This document shows, one piece after another, positions 22,159 through 34,718 of a DNA stretch of 64,000 nt. The notes under the pieces are model-generated. The model did not search any database and was not told the DNA's origin. It saw only the letters and a program-made list of their open reading frames with translations. The stretch comes from Pseudocercospora fijiensis CIRAD86 (taxonomy: Eukaryota; Ascomycota; Dothideomycetes; Mycosphaerellales; Mycosphaerellaceae). The stretch lies in the NCBI RefSeq assembly GCF_000340215.1, contig NW_006921540.1, positions 428,377 to 492,376 of the forward strand, given 5' to 3'. Numbering within the stretch: position 1 is the first letter of the stretch; each line of letters begins with the position of its first letter. Position numbers and translations under genes: made by a program.

Positions 22159-25100
22159 ATGCCGCTAACATTAACGTAGTATCTTAAGAATTCGTTCTAC
22201 GATACTAGCCTTAGTAGATTGTTAATGCTATACTACCTAGTACCGATAGTTTCTAGGATAACTGAGGATACTACTACGGAGCGTATTATCTACGCTTACG
22301 GATCGCCGACTCTATAGGCTAAGAACGTATTACTACCGGAGTGTTCTATGCTTTGGAAATGCCCCTCCCTAATATTATTCTTAGTAGGCCTTAGAGGCGC
22401 TATTAAAAGGTAATCGTCGATAGCTCGACAGATACCTAGACCTATAGGAACGAAACCGTAGCGCGTACGATACGCGTACGGGAACTATAGGAATTCTAGA
22501 AGGATATACGTAACGCTCTATACGTATACGTAATTAGCGTTCGCTAGCTCCGCGATATCGCTAAGGGTTCCTCCTTACTAGAAGAATTTAAAGACTTCGA
22601 AGACGTCTTTACTATAACGCCTAAAGCGCGACGTAAGCTCCCCGAAGACGTAGAGTATACGATCGACCTAATCCCCGGAACGAAGCTACTATATAAACCT
22701 CTCTACTATTCTTTAGGAAGAGAGCTTAGCGACCTTTATAATTACCTAAGCTTAGCCTTAGACAACGATTAGATCTAGCTTAGTATAAGCGAGGTAGGTA
22801 CGCCGATCCTGTTCGTACTAAAGAAGGATAGCAGTCTAAGACTCTACGTCGATTATAGGGGGCTAAATGAGATTACTATTAAAAATCGTTACCCCCTACC
22901 TCTTATTAGCGAAACGCTTAATAGGCTTAAGGACGCCGAATAGTATACGTCCTTAGACCTTTAGGATGTATATTACCGCATCTGTATTAAGCGAGGCGAC
23001 GAGTAGAAGACTACGTTCCGTACGCGGTACGGGCACTTCGAGTATAAGGTAATGCCTTTTAGGCTTACTAATGCTCCTGCTACGTTTTAAGGATACATTA
23101 ATAGGGCGTTAGCTAGCCTAGTTAATATTTGCTATATCGTCTATCTTAACGATATTCTTATTTATAGCAAAACGCGAGAGGACTACGTACGAGACGTACG
23201 CGCTATCCTTGCGCGGCTCCGGAAGTTCGCCTTATATACGAATAGAAAGAAATATTCCTTCTAGAAGAAAGAAGTCGAATTCCTCGGGTTTATCGTTAGT
23301 ACCGAAGGCGTATCGATAGATTAGCGTAGGGTAAACGCTATTACTAAATAGCCTCGCCTATTAACGCTAAAGGAGGTTTAATCCTTCCTCGGATTCTATA
23401 ACTTCTATTAGAGGTTTATCCTAAATTATTCCTAAATCGTTATACCGCTAACTGCCCTATTAAAAGGCGCCGTAAATAGCCGGAAGCTAGGTTAGGTCCC
23501 GTAGGGCGAAAGCGAGGAGCAAGCGTTCCGCTAGCTAAAGGCTGCCTTTAGCTCGGCCTCGATATTGCGACACTATAATCCTACGAAGCCCCTACGTATC
23601 GAAACCGATGCCTCTACGTTCGCCTTAGTAGGGATTATATTATAATAGAGCGAAGATAGGAATTAGTACCCTATTGCTTTCTAGTTACGGAAAATAGTCC
23701 TAGCTAAGATAAATTATAAGACCTATAATTAGGAGCTCTTAGCGGTTGTCGAGTCCTTTAAGCATTAGCGCCCGTACCTTAATAGCGCCTAGTATGCGAT
23801 CCGCGTAGTTGTCGACTACGCTAATCTTAAGGGCTTTATAAAGATAAAGTAGCTCGTCGGAAGGTAGGTAAGATAGGCGACCTTCCTTATACCTTTTAAC
23901 TTTACTATTAAACATTAGGCTAGTAAACGAAATCTAGCCGATATACCTTCGCGACGTAGCGACTACGAGAGCGAGTTATAGGCGGCGAACAACCTTCTTC
24001 CTATATTATAGTCGAAACTAGCTCTATAGTTAAATCTGCCCGAGGATATCGAGCCGATTATAAAACGTATCTCTATTATATATATAGGGATGCGAGACGC
24101 TAGTATAGCGCTAGCGGAACGTAAGAGTTTCATTAGCAGTCCCGTAAGAGTAGCGGCTACTATCGTTAGGAATAACGGGCCCTACTACGAGACGCCTAAT
24201 ATAATCCTTAGTTTCGTACGTACTTTATAATAGCTAGAGCAAGCGAGAGGAGAAGGCTTATACGAGACAAGCTTACCGTCGGGTAGCTTAGCCTCGTTAA
24301 GTAGTTCTAACCTCCTACCTAGCTATTCTCGTCGTAGTAACCTTATTTACTATAGCGATACGCTATATATCCCTAAGGACTATACATTGCGTACGTAACT
24401 AATACGTATACACTACGACGACCCTTTAGCTAGACACTTTAGTATAGCTAAGACTATAGACCTAATACGCCGAAAGTACTTCTAGCCGAAGATAGCCGAG
24501 GATATTACGGCCTATATCCGTATCTATAGAGTTTGTTAACGGTCGAAGGCGAAGCGCTATCGCCTATACGGCGAGCTTGCTACTCTACCTATACCGACCT
24601 AACCTTAGTAAGAGTTAACGATAGACTTTATTACCGATCTCCCGCCGAGCAAGCTCGGTACCTACGTATATACTACGATCCTCGTAATAGTCGACCGCTA
24701 TACGAAGATAAGCCTCTTTATCCTAACGACGAAGAAGTATATAGTAGTAGAACTCGCGGATATCCTTTAAAGGGAGGTAATTAGGCGTTTTAGAGTGCTA
24801 TTAGGCATTGTTAGCGATCGTAGATCGCTTTTTACTAGCTAGTTTTAGAGCGACTTCTGCTTCGAAGCGCATATAAAGCGTAGGCTTAGTATAGCCTTCT
24901 ATCCTTAGACTAATAGGCAAACCGAACGCGCGAACTAGACCCTCGAGCAATACCTGCGATACTATTACTCTAAGAATTAGGATAATTAGGCTAAATTGTT
25001 ACCTTAGGCGGAGTTTGCCTACAATAACAGCGTTTATCCTACGTTGCGTATAAGCCCCTTTAGGATGCTCTACGGCTTCGATCCTAATTTAATACTAAGC

Positions 25101-25688
25101 GCAAATAAGCTACTAGCTCGGGACGAGCTAACTAAGGGAAGGGTACTAGCAGCTATCGACGCTACGGAGCGCCTACGGAAAGCGTATAAAACGCTTACGG
25201 AACGCTAGTAGAAAGTAGCAGAATACTAGGCTAAGCAATATAATATATACTATACTACTAAGATATATAGTATAGGCGACCTAGTCTTACTATCGACAAA
25301 GAACATTAGCTTAGATGTCCTAAAGAAGAAACTTAGCCCGAAGTATATAGAGCCTTTTCGTATTATCGACGTAGTCGGAGCGTAGGCGTACCGCCTAGCA
25401 CTACCGTTAAGTACGAAGATCTACAATGTTTTCTATGTTTCCCTCCTCGAGCCTTAGTATAGGCGCGATAGCGAGGAGTATAAGATAAGTATACCTGTCG
25501 CTAAAGGTAACGAGTAGTAGGTAGAAACAATCGTAGCTAAGAAGATAAAAAAGCGGAAAGCGTACTACCTTATTAAGTAGCGAGGTTAGCCTAAAGAATA
25601 TAACACTTAGGAACTAGCTGTTTATATTAAAGATTCTATAGCGTTAGACGAGTTCGAAGCTTAAGCGAAGCGTAAGCGTAGGTAGTAA
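22078..25688 (+). pseudogene. pol: pol of element 2
   Basis: Frame 3, -1 to gag. The protease-like block reads LLDNAANINVVS, keeping the Asp that is Asn in element 1. The RT box at 23142-23153 is YLND. RNase H, integrase and chromodomain (about 25561-25616) follow in the same order as element 1. Ends at TAG-TAA 25683-25688. Non-functional through many in-frame stops. Confidence 0.9.
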
Positions 25689-25818
25689 TTAAAACAAAAG
25701 AAAATGAAACTTAAGAAAAATAGTAGATACGTGCTCGTTTCGCTACTAAAAAAGGCCTATTAGCCTAGTATATATAAAGGTAGCGCCGCGTAGGCGCGGC
25801 GACGGCGGGCCGTCTACT

Positions 25819-26632
25819 CTACTTATCCTTAGACTTCTCCTCTTCGTCCTCCTCTTTAATACCTATAGCGGCATTAATAGTAGCGACGGCGTTAGCGCTA
25901 ACGCGCTAAGCGAGGTTCTAGTACAGTTAGTATACGAAGCGCAAGTAAAACGAGGCTATAGAAAAAACTATACCTAACGACCGATCTCTACTAATCTAGC
26001 TAAGTTAGTACCGATGTTCTTAAGGGCACTTAATAGGTTAACGTCCGTAAGGGACCCGCCGGCGGCCCCCTTACAGGCTAGGGCTTTACCGCCTAGGGTT
26101 ACTTTGTTTTTATTAATATAAAAGGCATCGAGCGTAGATAGGATAACTAATAACGAGGTTAGTATACGAAGCGTAAGTAGAGCGTATAAGGAACCTACGT
26201 GCGACGACGGCGTCTAGATTAGCCTAGAGTGCCTCTAAGGCCTCGTTAGACTCCTCGGGGGAGTCGTAGCCGTCTAGATCGTAAAGGTCGCGCATAGCGC
26301 GCGCGGCGCGGATACGGGCTAGTAGCGATACTAGCGCGCGTACCGTAATAGGAGTGTAGGTATAATAGCTGCTACGGTAGCGATTATAGTTGCGCTTAGT
26401 AGTAGGGTCTATATTGCCGCCTACGTAGAGCTTAGATAGGTTATCTAAAGCGAGTTAATTGCAAAGCGTATATACGTAGTAAGGGGCGAGAAAACGTACC
26501 GTTAGCCGTTATATGCCTAAAGTAACGAGTATAGCCCTCTAGGACTTTTAGTAGGCGCTAGGTAGGCGTAGTAGATATCGAGGGCAGTGCGCCTACGGCG
26601 CGCTTGCCTAAGGCACGCGAAGGAGTAGATAT
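25819..26632 (-). pseudogene. Antisense accessory gene of element 2, three exons predicted
   Basis: Same place, strand and structure as the antisense gene of element 1. Start ATA 26632, stop TAG 25819-25821. Intron 1 is 26198-26147 (donor GTAGGT, TACTAAC, acceptor TTAG); intron 2 is 25973-25918 (donor TAG/GTATAG, TACTAAC, CTAG). Exon 1 keeps DLYDLDGYDSPEESNEALEA. Exon 3 keeps the NAVATINAAIGI block and an acidic tail whose residues differ from element 1 mostly as Glu/Asp/Lys. Product unrecognised. Confidence 0.6.
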
Positions 26633-27001
26633 ACTAGTAATGTTTTTTTTAGATAGATGTTTAAAAAAAAAAAAATCTTTAAGTAATACTAGGGGGGCGT
26701 AAGGGTAGAGTAGGGGGGGCGTAGGCGGGTAGTATTCGGAGCGCTTAGAAAAAGAAGAAGTTTTTAAGCGGGCTTCGAATGCTTTAAATACTCGCCTCGC
26801 TTTCGGATAGCTTGCGTTCTCGCGTAGCTACCGCGTTCTTAGAAATTTAGGCAACCAATAAATAAGCAACTACGAGGCAAATTATAACGTGCCTAGCAAC
26901 TATAGCCTAGCGACAGGTGCGTATAAGACGCGCAAGTGCAGCGTAGAGTATAAGAAATAGTGTAATTTACTATATTGCCCTATAGCTAGGATAGCTATAC
27001 C
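26633..27001. other. Non-coding 3' region of element 2
   Basis: A/T-rich and G-rich runs as in element 1, with a longer A run near 26667; lacks the roughly 40-bp block present near 11920-11960. Confidence 0.5.
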
Positions 27002-27017
27002 GGGGGAAGGAGATAAT

Positions 27018-27325
27018 TATAAGAACCTAAGCAAGTAAAGTCTCCTATCCTGCCTTAGCAAGCCTATATAACAATTATGTAATGTTATTACGTATAGTAC
27101 GATGCAGCCGCGCTAGCGATAAGCTTGCTTAGCGTATACGCGTAATGCTCGATTACTCGTACGGACATGCTTAGTAGCCGGTACGGCAGATATACTATCC
27201 GTACTAGGCCTAGTTAATAGTAGTCGCTCTGCCCTGTTCTAAGAAAGGCACGGTTTAGTTCTACTTTCTACTACGGCGATTAGTAGAGGGTGTTCTATAC
27301 GTTACTATATACCTATTTCCTTATA
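27018..27325 (+). repeat. 3' LTR of element 2, with polypurine tract just upstream
   Basis: 308 bp; GGGGGAAGGAGATAAT precedes it at 27002-27017. It is closer in detail to the LTRs of element 1 than to the 5' LTR of element 2: most C-to-T changes of the 5' copy are absent. Confidence 0.9.
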
Positions 27326-30300
27326 CCTAGTAACGGCGCAATCTATTATTAAACGCCTATTAACGTATCTACTCTTCCGCGATTGCAATTTGAATACATG
27401 TCTCTTATTAATTTCCTTATTATCTATAGTTGCTTGCTCTTACTCTTGCTCTTACTCTTGCTCTTACTCTTGCTCTTGCTCTTACTCTTACTCTTACTCT
27501 TACTCTTACTATATTCGCGGATCGCTATCGACGATATTACTACCTCGAAGAAGCTAGCTCGAAGAGACTGCCTACGATCGTTAGGCTTCGCGGTTAGTAT
27601 TAACGTTACGCTAGAAGGTCTTATCGTCTAAGAACTCGCTAGTAACTTGTCGATTACCGAGACGGTCTTAATCGATACGCGGTATAGCTCTAACTCTAAG
27701 GTATTCGTAGACAACTTTATTACGCGACTGCATATTACGAAAGGCATTAACGAATATAGTGCCCTTAATACGACGGCTATAGACCTCTATAAACCTGCTA
27801 GATAGTACTATAAAGCGGATAAACTGCCTAGGTACTATTAAAGTCGGTAGTATACGCTCGAGGAAGGCGAGAGAAGCGACTAGCAAAGCGGCTTCTTTAG
27901 ACGATAGTATAGTATTACCTAGAGTACGAGACTCTATCTTAGTAATTTCAAGTAAGTCGGCTTTAAACTATGCCTCTTCCTCTTAACGCCGATAAAGAGC
28001 CTTATCCTACTACTATTCTCGAGCGTATTGCTACTAAAGACGATATTCTTGCTAGGTATATAGAGCTTGTATATTACGCTACTATTAATCGCGCTTAGTA
28101 CCTATAGCCTTAAGGTCTAGATAGGGTAGGTCTAAGGAAAGTATATATCTAGGTAGTAGAGTCCGCTACTTCTTACGGCGTATATAATTAGTATATCGGT
28201 CGATATAAGACTTATACGGCTTGCCCTTAAAGCGATCGTAGTTAAAGGGTTTATCGAAGAGGATATCGTCGAGTTTGCAGAAGCGAGAGTATACTACGTA
28301 GGTTAGAGCAGGTATAAAGTCCTTCTTAGAAATGTCTAATACACCCTTGTCTAATATTATGCCTTGCGACTTGTAAATAGTTATAGTATAGGCGATTGTA
28401 AGCGGGAACTAGGTACGGACACATTGCCTATTAGCGCGCTCGTTATACTTCTACTCCTAGCGAGATAGTACAATTAGCACTACATTTGCCGGAAGTCTAT
28501 CTACTTCTTAGTTTAGTATTAGTCCGGAGTACTTATCGAGCTTTATAAGTACTATAGCTAGTATATCCTAGTCGACGATCTCCTAGTTTATACGCGTATT
28601 ATCTCGGGCCTAAACGATATCGCGAATAGTACCGAGACTACTATTAATAATACCCTTTTATACCTAGAGGTTCTTAGTAACTATAATATAGGCATTAATG
28701 CAGATAGGGAGGATCTTATACAAATTGCTACCTGTCTCGTAATTAGCTAAAGGTGCAAATCGTCTAATATATGTAGCCTAGATAGGCTTAATAGGTTGTT
28801 AGTTGTCGCGTATCGAGGTATAGTTTAAAGTAGCTACCTGCTTCTTATAGCTAAAAAGACAAATAGCTTTCTAGAAGGCAACGGGGTATAGGTAGGTAGC
28901 ATCTCGGATACGAGTTATAAGTGTCTACTATTGCTAAATAGTTAGCTTTCTAGGTCTAGCACGTAGGCCCTCGAGTGCTTCCTTAAATGCCCGTAATGCT
29001 AGATTATTGCCCTACTAACGTTAAGCGACATTAAGTTAGATAGTCTTATCGAAGAGATGCTAGGTATAGCGACTAAGAACGACTTTAGGGGAGTCGATTA
29101 AGGTAGGTCTACTAAAGAGCGGTCGACCGCCGATTAGAAGTAACTAACTAAAGTCGCTATATATACAAATAGTAAAACTACCGAACAGTATTAAGGTATC
29201 GACGTTAGGATCTTCTTAGTTAGCCTACGAATAGCTCGAGTCTTGTTATCCGACTTGTCGTAGCCGCCTATCGATCTAATATAACTTAACTAAGTTAATT
29301 ATAGACTTTTCGTCGATTATAATATAGAGGATCTTGCTTATAAACTCCTAGAAAGTAGAGAGTGTATTACCCTCGAGAGGAACGTACTCTTTTATAGTTA
29401 ATAGTAAGCGGAAGGCGGAGTAAATAGTAGATCTCTTAATACTATAAGTAGTAGTACCGGTAGGAGTAATGCGTATAATCGGGTTGTTAAGCTTGTATTC
29501 TATAAGACTACTCGCATCGTATTGCTTAGCGAGACCTTTAATAGTAGAAGATAGCAATTTAATAACAAAGGACTTGCCGACTCTAGCCTTACTATTAATA
29601 TTTAGTAGTATCGAGGCTAGAATAGTGTTTCTATTAATTATCTTATCGGTATAATTGTAAATCCGGTTATGCTAGGTTCGCTACTCTAGCGATAAACCTA
29701 TAACCTTTTACTATAGGTTAGCGATCTAGCCGACCTTCTAATAGGCTATAGTGCTACGATATGCCTTCTACTAATCTTTTATTTATCTAAGGTTATATCG
29801 TCTAATATAAGGTGTCTAGTCGTAGTCCTTGTCTATCTAATAGTTACTAAGGTTGTTTAGATCTTCCTCCTCTTCTATAGGATTGCGATCGGATATAGTA
29901 CGTACGAGAAGCTTACCCTTAGGTTCCTCCTCTTCTAGATCGTGTTGCTCTTCCTCGAAGAGGTCTTTAGTAGGTATAGGAAGATTAATTCCGAAGTAGT
30001 TAGAAGGATAATTATAGTAATTCTCCTAACACTACTCGTACGCTTTACGCTAAGTATAAAACTCCTTATTAGTATAGTCGTCGCTAAAAGTATAAGAAAG
30101 GGCTAGGTATTAGCTATCGAATAAGTAGTATAGGATAACCTTAGTGCGACAATAGTCCTCGTACGTGCCGTCGTCTTCTTCTAGGTTGCCGGAATACTTA
30201 GGGAAGTAGTTAATTAGCTAGGCTTTCGCTCGTAGTTGTATTTTAAAGGTGCCGAAGTCCTAGGAAGTTAGGAATTCGAAGAGGGTAAGGTTAGGTCGCG

Positions 30301-33300
30301 TAAGCAGATAAGACTTAGCAAATTTCTTAGGACTAACACTAAGGCGGTTAATATACTTTAGCAAAGGTAACTTGCCCTATATAACAATCTCTCTAGCCTG
30401 CTTATCGTACCGCTTAACCTTTGCCTAGTATTAAGGGAGCCGACAATCGAAGCTTTAAACGGTACGAGTGCCTTAAGACAGTAGAAGGCCTAAAAGCTAA
30501 TAGTAAGCCTCCTATACTAATATATCGCGCTTACCGATAAGCTTATTTATTATCTTAGCAAAGAAGGAGATTATAGGGCGGTTAGAATTCTACAACTACG
30601 GACCTAATTGCTTTACGATCTCGAGTAATAGAGTACTACGCTTCTTTGCCTTACTATAGTACTTAGTAAGGTAGTTAACGACGGTACCTTTTAATATATA
30701 GAGGGCGAAATCTGTATTCGCGAGCTAGGCTATAGACACTGTTCTATTATATCTATTTATCTACTTATCGTTGCGAGGACTATCGTATATATAGTAGCGA
30801 GGATTAAGATCTCGACTAATCCGAGCTTCCTCGTAAAGTTCTCGAGGATAATAGAAGCGACATATACGCTAGCTAGTATCTTTGTTCTTACGTTAATAGT
30901 ACTCGTAACCGTATTAGTAGCGCTAGACTCTATTTGGATTTGGTATAAGGAGGTATGCCGCATTACGCACCTCGTCTAGGCGTATTAATAGCACTATCGG
31001 CTCTCCTAGTTGTAGCCTAGTACGCTTAAGGTCTAGCTAGAAAGTAGTAATATAGCGGCCCTAGAACTTAGCTAGTCTGTCTCGGTCGGCCTGCGTGTTT
31101 AATTATAGAAGCGGCAGTAAGGGCTCTTACGTATTAATATCGGTCTAGAGCTAGTATATACTGTAATTATAAGAGCTACTACGAGCTTGAAACTCGAAGC
31201 GGTTCTATAAGTCTACGATACTAAACTTAGGCTCGAGAACTATCTATTAGAGTATCGTATATCGGCGATAGTAATAATAAGCCGCGATAGTAGGGTTATC
31301 GCGGACATTGTTACGCGCTGTTTTGCGTCGCTATTGTTTATTACTAGTAGGTATATTAGGTATATATTTCTATAGCGACTACTACTAGTTGTCCGTAGCG
31401 CTAAAAGTAAGGAAGAGATACGGTATTCTAAGGGCTATAACGTAGATCTCTAGCTGTTTCCGCTTGCTAATCTAGTAGGCCCGGGTTCCTCGTAGCTTGT
31501 CTACGTAGCGTATAAGATTAGAAAGCATCTTCTTAGATTCCTCGTTAGTGTAAGAGGCAAGCGCAGCCTTTAAATCCTTAAGCGAAATCTCCTAGTACTC
31601 TAGGTTTTACTATACTACGAAGTTAGTAATACGATTACTCTGCTTCCTTATAGAAGTATTAAGGGCGATATATCGGAAACGTAGGTTCTATACAAAGCGG
31701 CTATCTTAGTACTTAAGTATATACTTAACGTACTCCTCGTACGATATACTACGCAGTCGGTATTCTACGAAGTTAGTAATACTATTTAGATAGAGGGTTA
31801 GAAAGGCAAGCGAAAGCAGCGCTATAGACTTATTAAATTCGAATAGGGGTACGCGATCGTAGGGCGGCAGCGTTAGATAGTTCTATAGCGCATCTCCTAG
31901 ACTATTATATTAAGCCGCTTATATACGAAGCTTATTGTCCTACTCTTAACGCTGCTTTTCCTACTAGTCGACAACTTCCTATAATTACTAACGTTAATCT
32001 TTAGGTATACGAGATTAGGGAAGGGTAGATTCGAATAGATAGTTAGTAAAGTCTTCTGCCTTATCTTCGGCTTAACTAGAAGACTTCTAAGTAGAAGAGA
32101 TATTAGGCGGCGAAGGGATGTCCTCTTCTATATAGTATTAGACGTTAATATAATCGATAACGTCTATATCTTTAGGCAAACTAGAAAGTCGGGTTTTATC
32201 GACGGAGATGCCTATATAGCCCTTATAATAGTCCTTTAAGTACTATAGCTACTAACGAATAGCAGCTTAGCGGATACGGAAATTACGCTTAAAGATCCGG
32301 TTTATAGTCTTATCGCCCTATACTAGTCGTAAAAGCACGGTCTCTAGATACTTAGGAAGTAATAGAAGCTCCTACTAAACCTTGCCTATATCGCGGAGGA
32401 AGTTAACGACATTATTCCTATATCGATACTAAGCGCCTTTAATTAGCCGCAGTTCGACATATATATAGACGCGTACGATAAGGATCTCTTCGATTATCGT
32501 AAGTTTCGGTAGATCTGCCGGATATTCGCCTAGATCTATAAGGTTAGCGGCGGATATAAGGTTAGGTTCTTCCGGTCGCTTGTTACTATCGCGTATAGTA
32601 CGGCACTTCTTATAGATGTTTAAAGTAGGGGATTCTTCGCGTATATCTAATTATATATTAAACTATCGCTCTTTATAGCCCTTCTAAAGCTATTCGTTCT
32701 AGTATGTCTCTATCTCTTCTTGTTCTAGAGCAGTAAAGAAGTCCGTAACTAAACCGTAGTTAATGTCTATAAGAGCCTTTTGCCCGTTAAGATTAGTACT
32801 AACTTTAATAGGAGGGTCGACTAGGTTATTAGTAAGAAAGTGCATACGAAGGGACTGCTTATACTAGTTAGCGCGGGCACGGTCGCGTTAGCTAGGCCGA
32901 GGTAGCGGTCGATCGTTCTCGTCGCGGACTATATAGTAAGGTACGTAGCAATTCTCGAGTTCTTAAGAGCCGTCGGGTAGGTAGAACTCGTAATAGCGTA
33001 TCTCGTATCGACGAAGGATATACTACTTATATTAACTAGCCTTATTATTATCTCCTTCCGTATAATAGTAATATATATCTATATTAGCATCTGCCTCTAG
33101 TATATCGTATTTGCGAACGATAGCGCGTAGCTAGTCGCAAATGCTATACTTAAACTATCGTCGAGCATTGCGGATAGGCGGATAATTTAGGTCTCTAGTA
33201 GGTATACTAGTCTTACTAATATTACTAAAGGTAGAGCTCGGCAAAGGAGGATCGCTACTATAATCGGTCTACTAGGTTAGTAGAAGCGAGGACTAAACAG

Positions 33301-34069
33301 TATAGCCTACTAATAGTTACTCGATAGTTAGGGTAGGAGGAGGATATCTACTAGCGCGACGCTCTTATCGGTATTAGCGGGAGATTGCGGCGACTTATAT
33401 ACGAGTAGTAGCCGTCGCTAGGTCGTTACTACTATATTGCCCGCGTAGACGGAGACCTACCGTACTAGAAGACTACGTTAGAAGCGGCGGTAGGCCTATC
33501 GAGCCTAAGCCTAAGCCTAACAACTATAGCGGGTTGCGCTTAATTAGATCTCTAGCGGATAGATTAGATAAGGAGGGGATAGAGCTCGAAGGAATAGTAG
33601 AGCTCTATATAGGGGAAGGCGAGATAGAAATTAGATTTAATGCAGCGCCGGCTCGTAGTATTAGTATTAGTATCTTAAATAGACGGCCGCGCTTGTTTAG
33701 AGTAACTATATCGGTATCCTAGTCTTTAGCATCGAGAGGGTGCTTCTTAGACGCTATAGCCTTCTTTTTCTTATTCTTTAAATCCGTAAGACGGTATCGG
33801 AGGTAGTACGCGGTTAGTTTAGTCGTAGTACTAGTAGTACGAAGGCTCTAGAACTAGGTACGCTTCTTACGCTTACTATAAGAAGGATTTAAGCAGACTC
33901 GACTACTATTAATACTCGGATCGACCTCTTTATCGTCGAGTACTAGATTGTCGATATCGTACTCGTCGTAGTCGGGCGGAAGAGTCTTACGCGAGTTACC
34001 GCTAGGAGGGCCTTGTCCGCCTAGTGCGCTAGTAGCGGCTTACTAACCGAAGTGCTAAACGTCGGCTAT
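27326..34069 (-). pseudogene. Helitron Rep/Pif1-type helicase gene (about 2,250 codons), RIP-inactivated
   Basis: One minus frame from ATA 34069 (ATG before RIP) to the edge of element 2. The N-terminal 900 codons are Lys/Asp-rich and unassigned. The Helitron-like Rep domain follows: the HUH site reads YNY at 31171-31163 (both His now Tyr), then CRFYYPRELYEEARISRDLN and the LTKYYSKAKKRS tyrosine region (near 30670). The EAYYQLLGLL block is near 30520. The Pif1-type helicase has Walker A SKARVGKSFVI (29593-29556), TPTGTTTYSIKRSTIYSAFR, motif II IIIDEKS (about 29325-29303) and the late KSQGIILDKGVLDISKKDF block (near 28370). The C-terminus runs into a Glu-Gln dipeptide repeat (27510-27432) and is cut at 27326. 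Rolling-circle transposon family; terminal TC/CTRR ends not identified. Confidence 0.88.
27432..27510. repeat. Hexamer microsatellite CTCTTA/CTCTTG
   Basis: About 13 hexamers. In the Helitron frame (minus strand) it encodes alternating Glu and TAA/CAA (Gln), i.e. a Glu-Gln repeat. The plus-strand poly-Leu reading is a shadow. Confidence 0.85.
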
Positions 34070-34350
34070 CTTTAGTTAAATAGAGAGGGTGCGACGTAGC
34101 TCTAAGCTAGCGGTCGAAAGGAAAGTAGAAGAGGCAAATAGAAGTAGTAAGGGAAACGCGGAAGGTAGAAGGTAGAAAGAGAAAGGAGAAAGGAGAACAG
34201 CGGAAGGCGCTCTCTATTTATAGAACGCTAAGCTATACCGAATTAGGCTTAGAAGGTAAATACGGCCTCCTATATATAACAGATTCGACTTACTATACCT
34301 AACCGTATATCGCTTTTAATACCCGTATTACTTTGCTAACGTTGCGTTAC
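34070..34350. other. 5' flank of the Helitron gene
   Basis: Purine-rich near 34110-34200, then a TATATATA-type segment near 34260-34275. No gene seen. It may contain the Helitron 5' end, but no terminus could be fixed. Confidence 0.4.
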
Positions 34351-34610
34351 GGACAAGTTAAGTACTCGCTAAGGCTCGATATTAACTTGCCCTCTACTTT
34401 AGTACTCTCCTTTTGCGGCGCTAGCGTTCCGGACAAGTTAAGCACTCGCTAAGGCTCGACATTAACTTGCCCTCTACTTTAGTACTCTCCTTTTACGGCG
34501 CTAGCGCTCCGGACAAGTTAAGTACTCGCTAAGGCTCGACATTAACTTACCCTCTACTTTAGTACTCTCCTTTTGCGGCGCTTTCCGGACAACTTAACTA
34601 CTCGCTTTTA
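34351..34610. repeat. 80-bp tandem repeat, three full copies plus a fragment
   Basis: Units start GGACAAGTTAAGTACTCGCT at 34351, 34431 and 34511, with a partial unit at 34587. The first two are 80 bp, the third 76 bp. Units are nearly identical; differences are T/C and A/G. Confidence 0.92.
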
Positions 34611-34627
34611 GTATATAGGCGTAGGAT

Positions 34628-34718
34628 TCTTAGAGCCTAAGGCCGCCGTCGTTATCGTATTAATTACTTTTGCTAGCGTGATTTTGCTAGAAATGCGCTT
34701 AATCGACTAAACTCAGTC
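34628..34718. repeat. Dispersed repeat, copy B (partner 4609-4700)
   Basis: Shares GCCGTCGTTATCGTATTA and TTTGCTAGAAATGCGCTTAA in order with copy A. Confidence 0.7.

Larger units (their letters stand above)
20364..27325 (+). mobile_element. Element 2: second copy of the element 1 chromovirus
   Basis: LTRs at 20364-20672 and 27018-27325 bound the same gene order as element 1: gag, pol (-1 frame), antisense gene, polypurine tract. Nucleotide similarity is high throughout, mostly transition differences. The 5-bp sequences next to the two ends differ (CCGTA and CCTAG), so there is no target duplication. The flanks also belong to different repeats (a minus-strand pol on the left, a Helitron gene on the right). 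Confidence 0.93.

Noticed and set aside
24533..24784. Separate 83-codon gene
   Set aside because: It lies inside the integrase region of element 2 in another frame and has no counterpart in element 1.
27383..27631. Poly-Leu membrane-like protein on the plus strand
   Set aside because: The CTCTTA microsatellite reads as a Glu-Gln repeat in the continuous minus-strand Helitron frame.
30757..30963. Ile/Val-rich minus-strand protein
   Set aside because: It is shifted relative to the Helitron frame, which shows the CRFYYPREL and KYYSKAKKRS motifs across the same bases.
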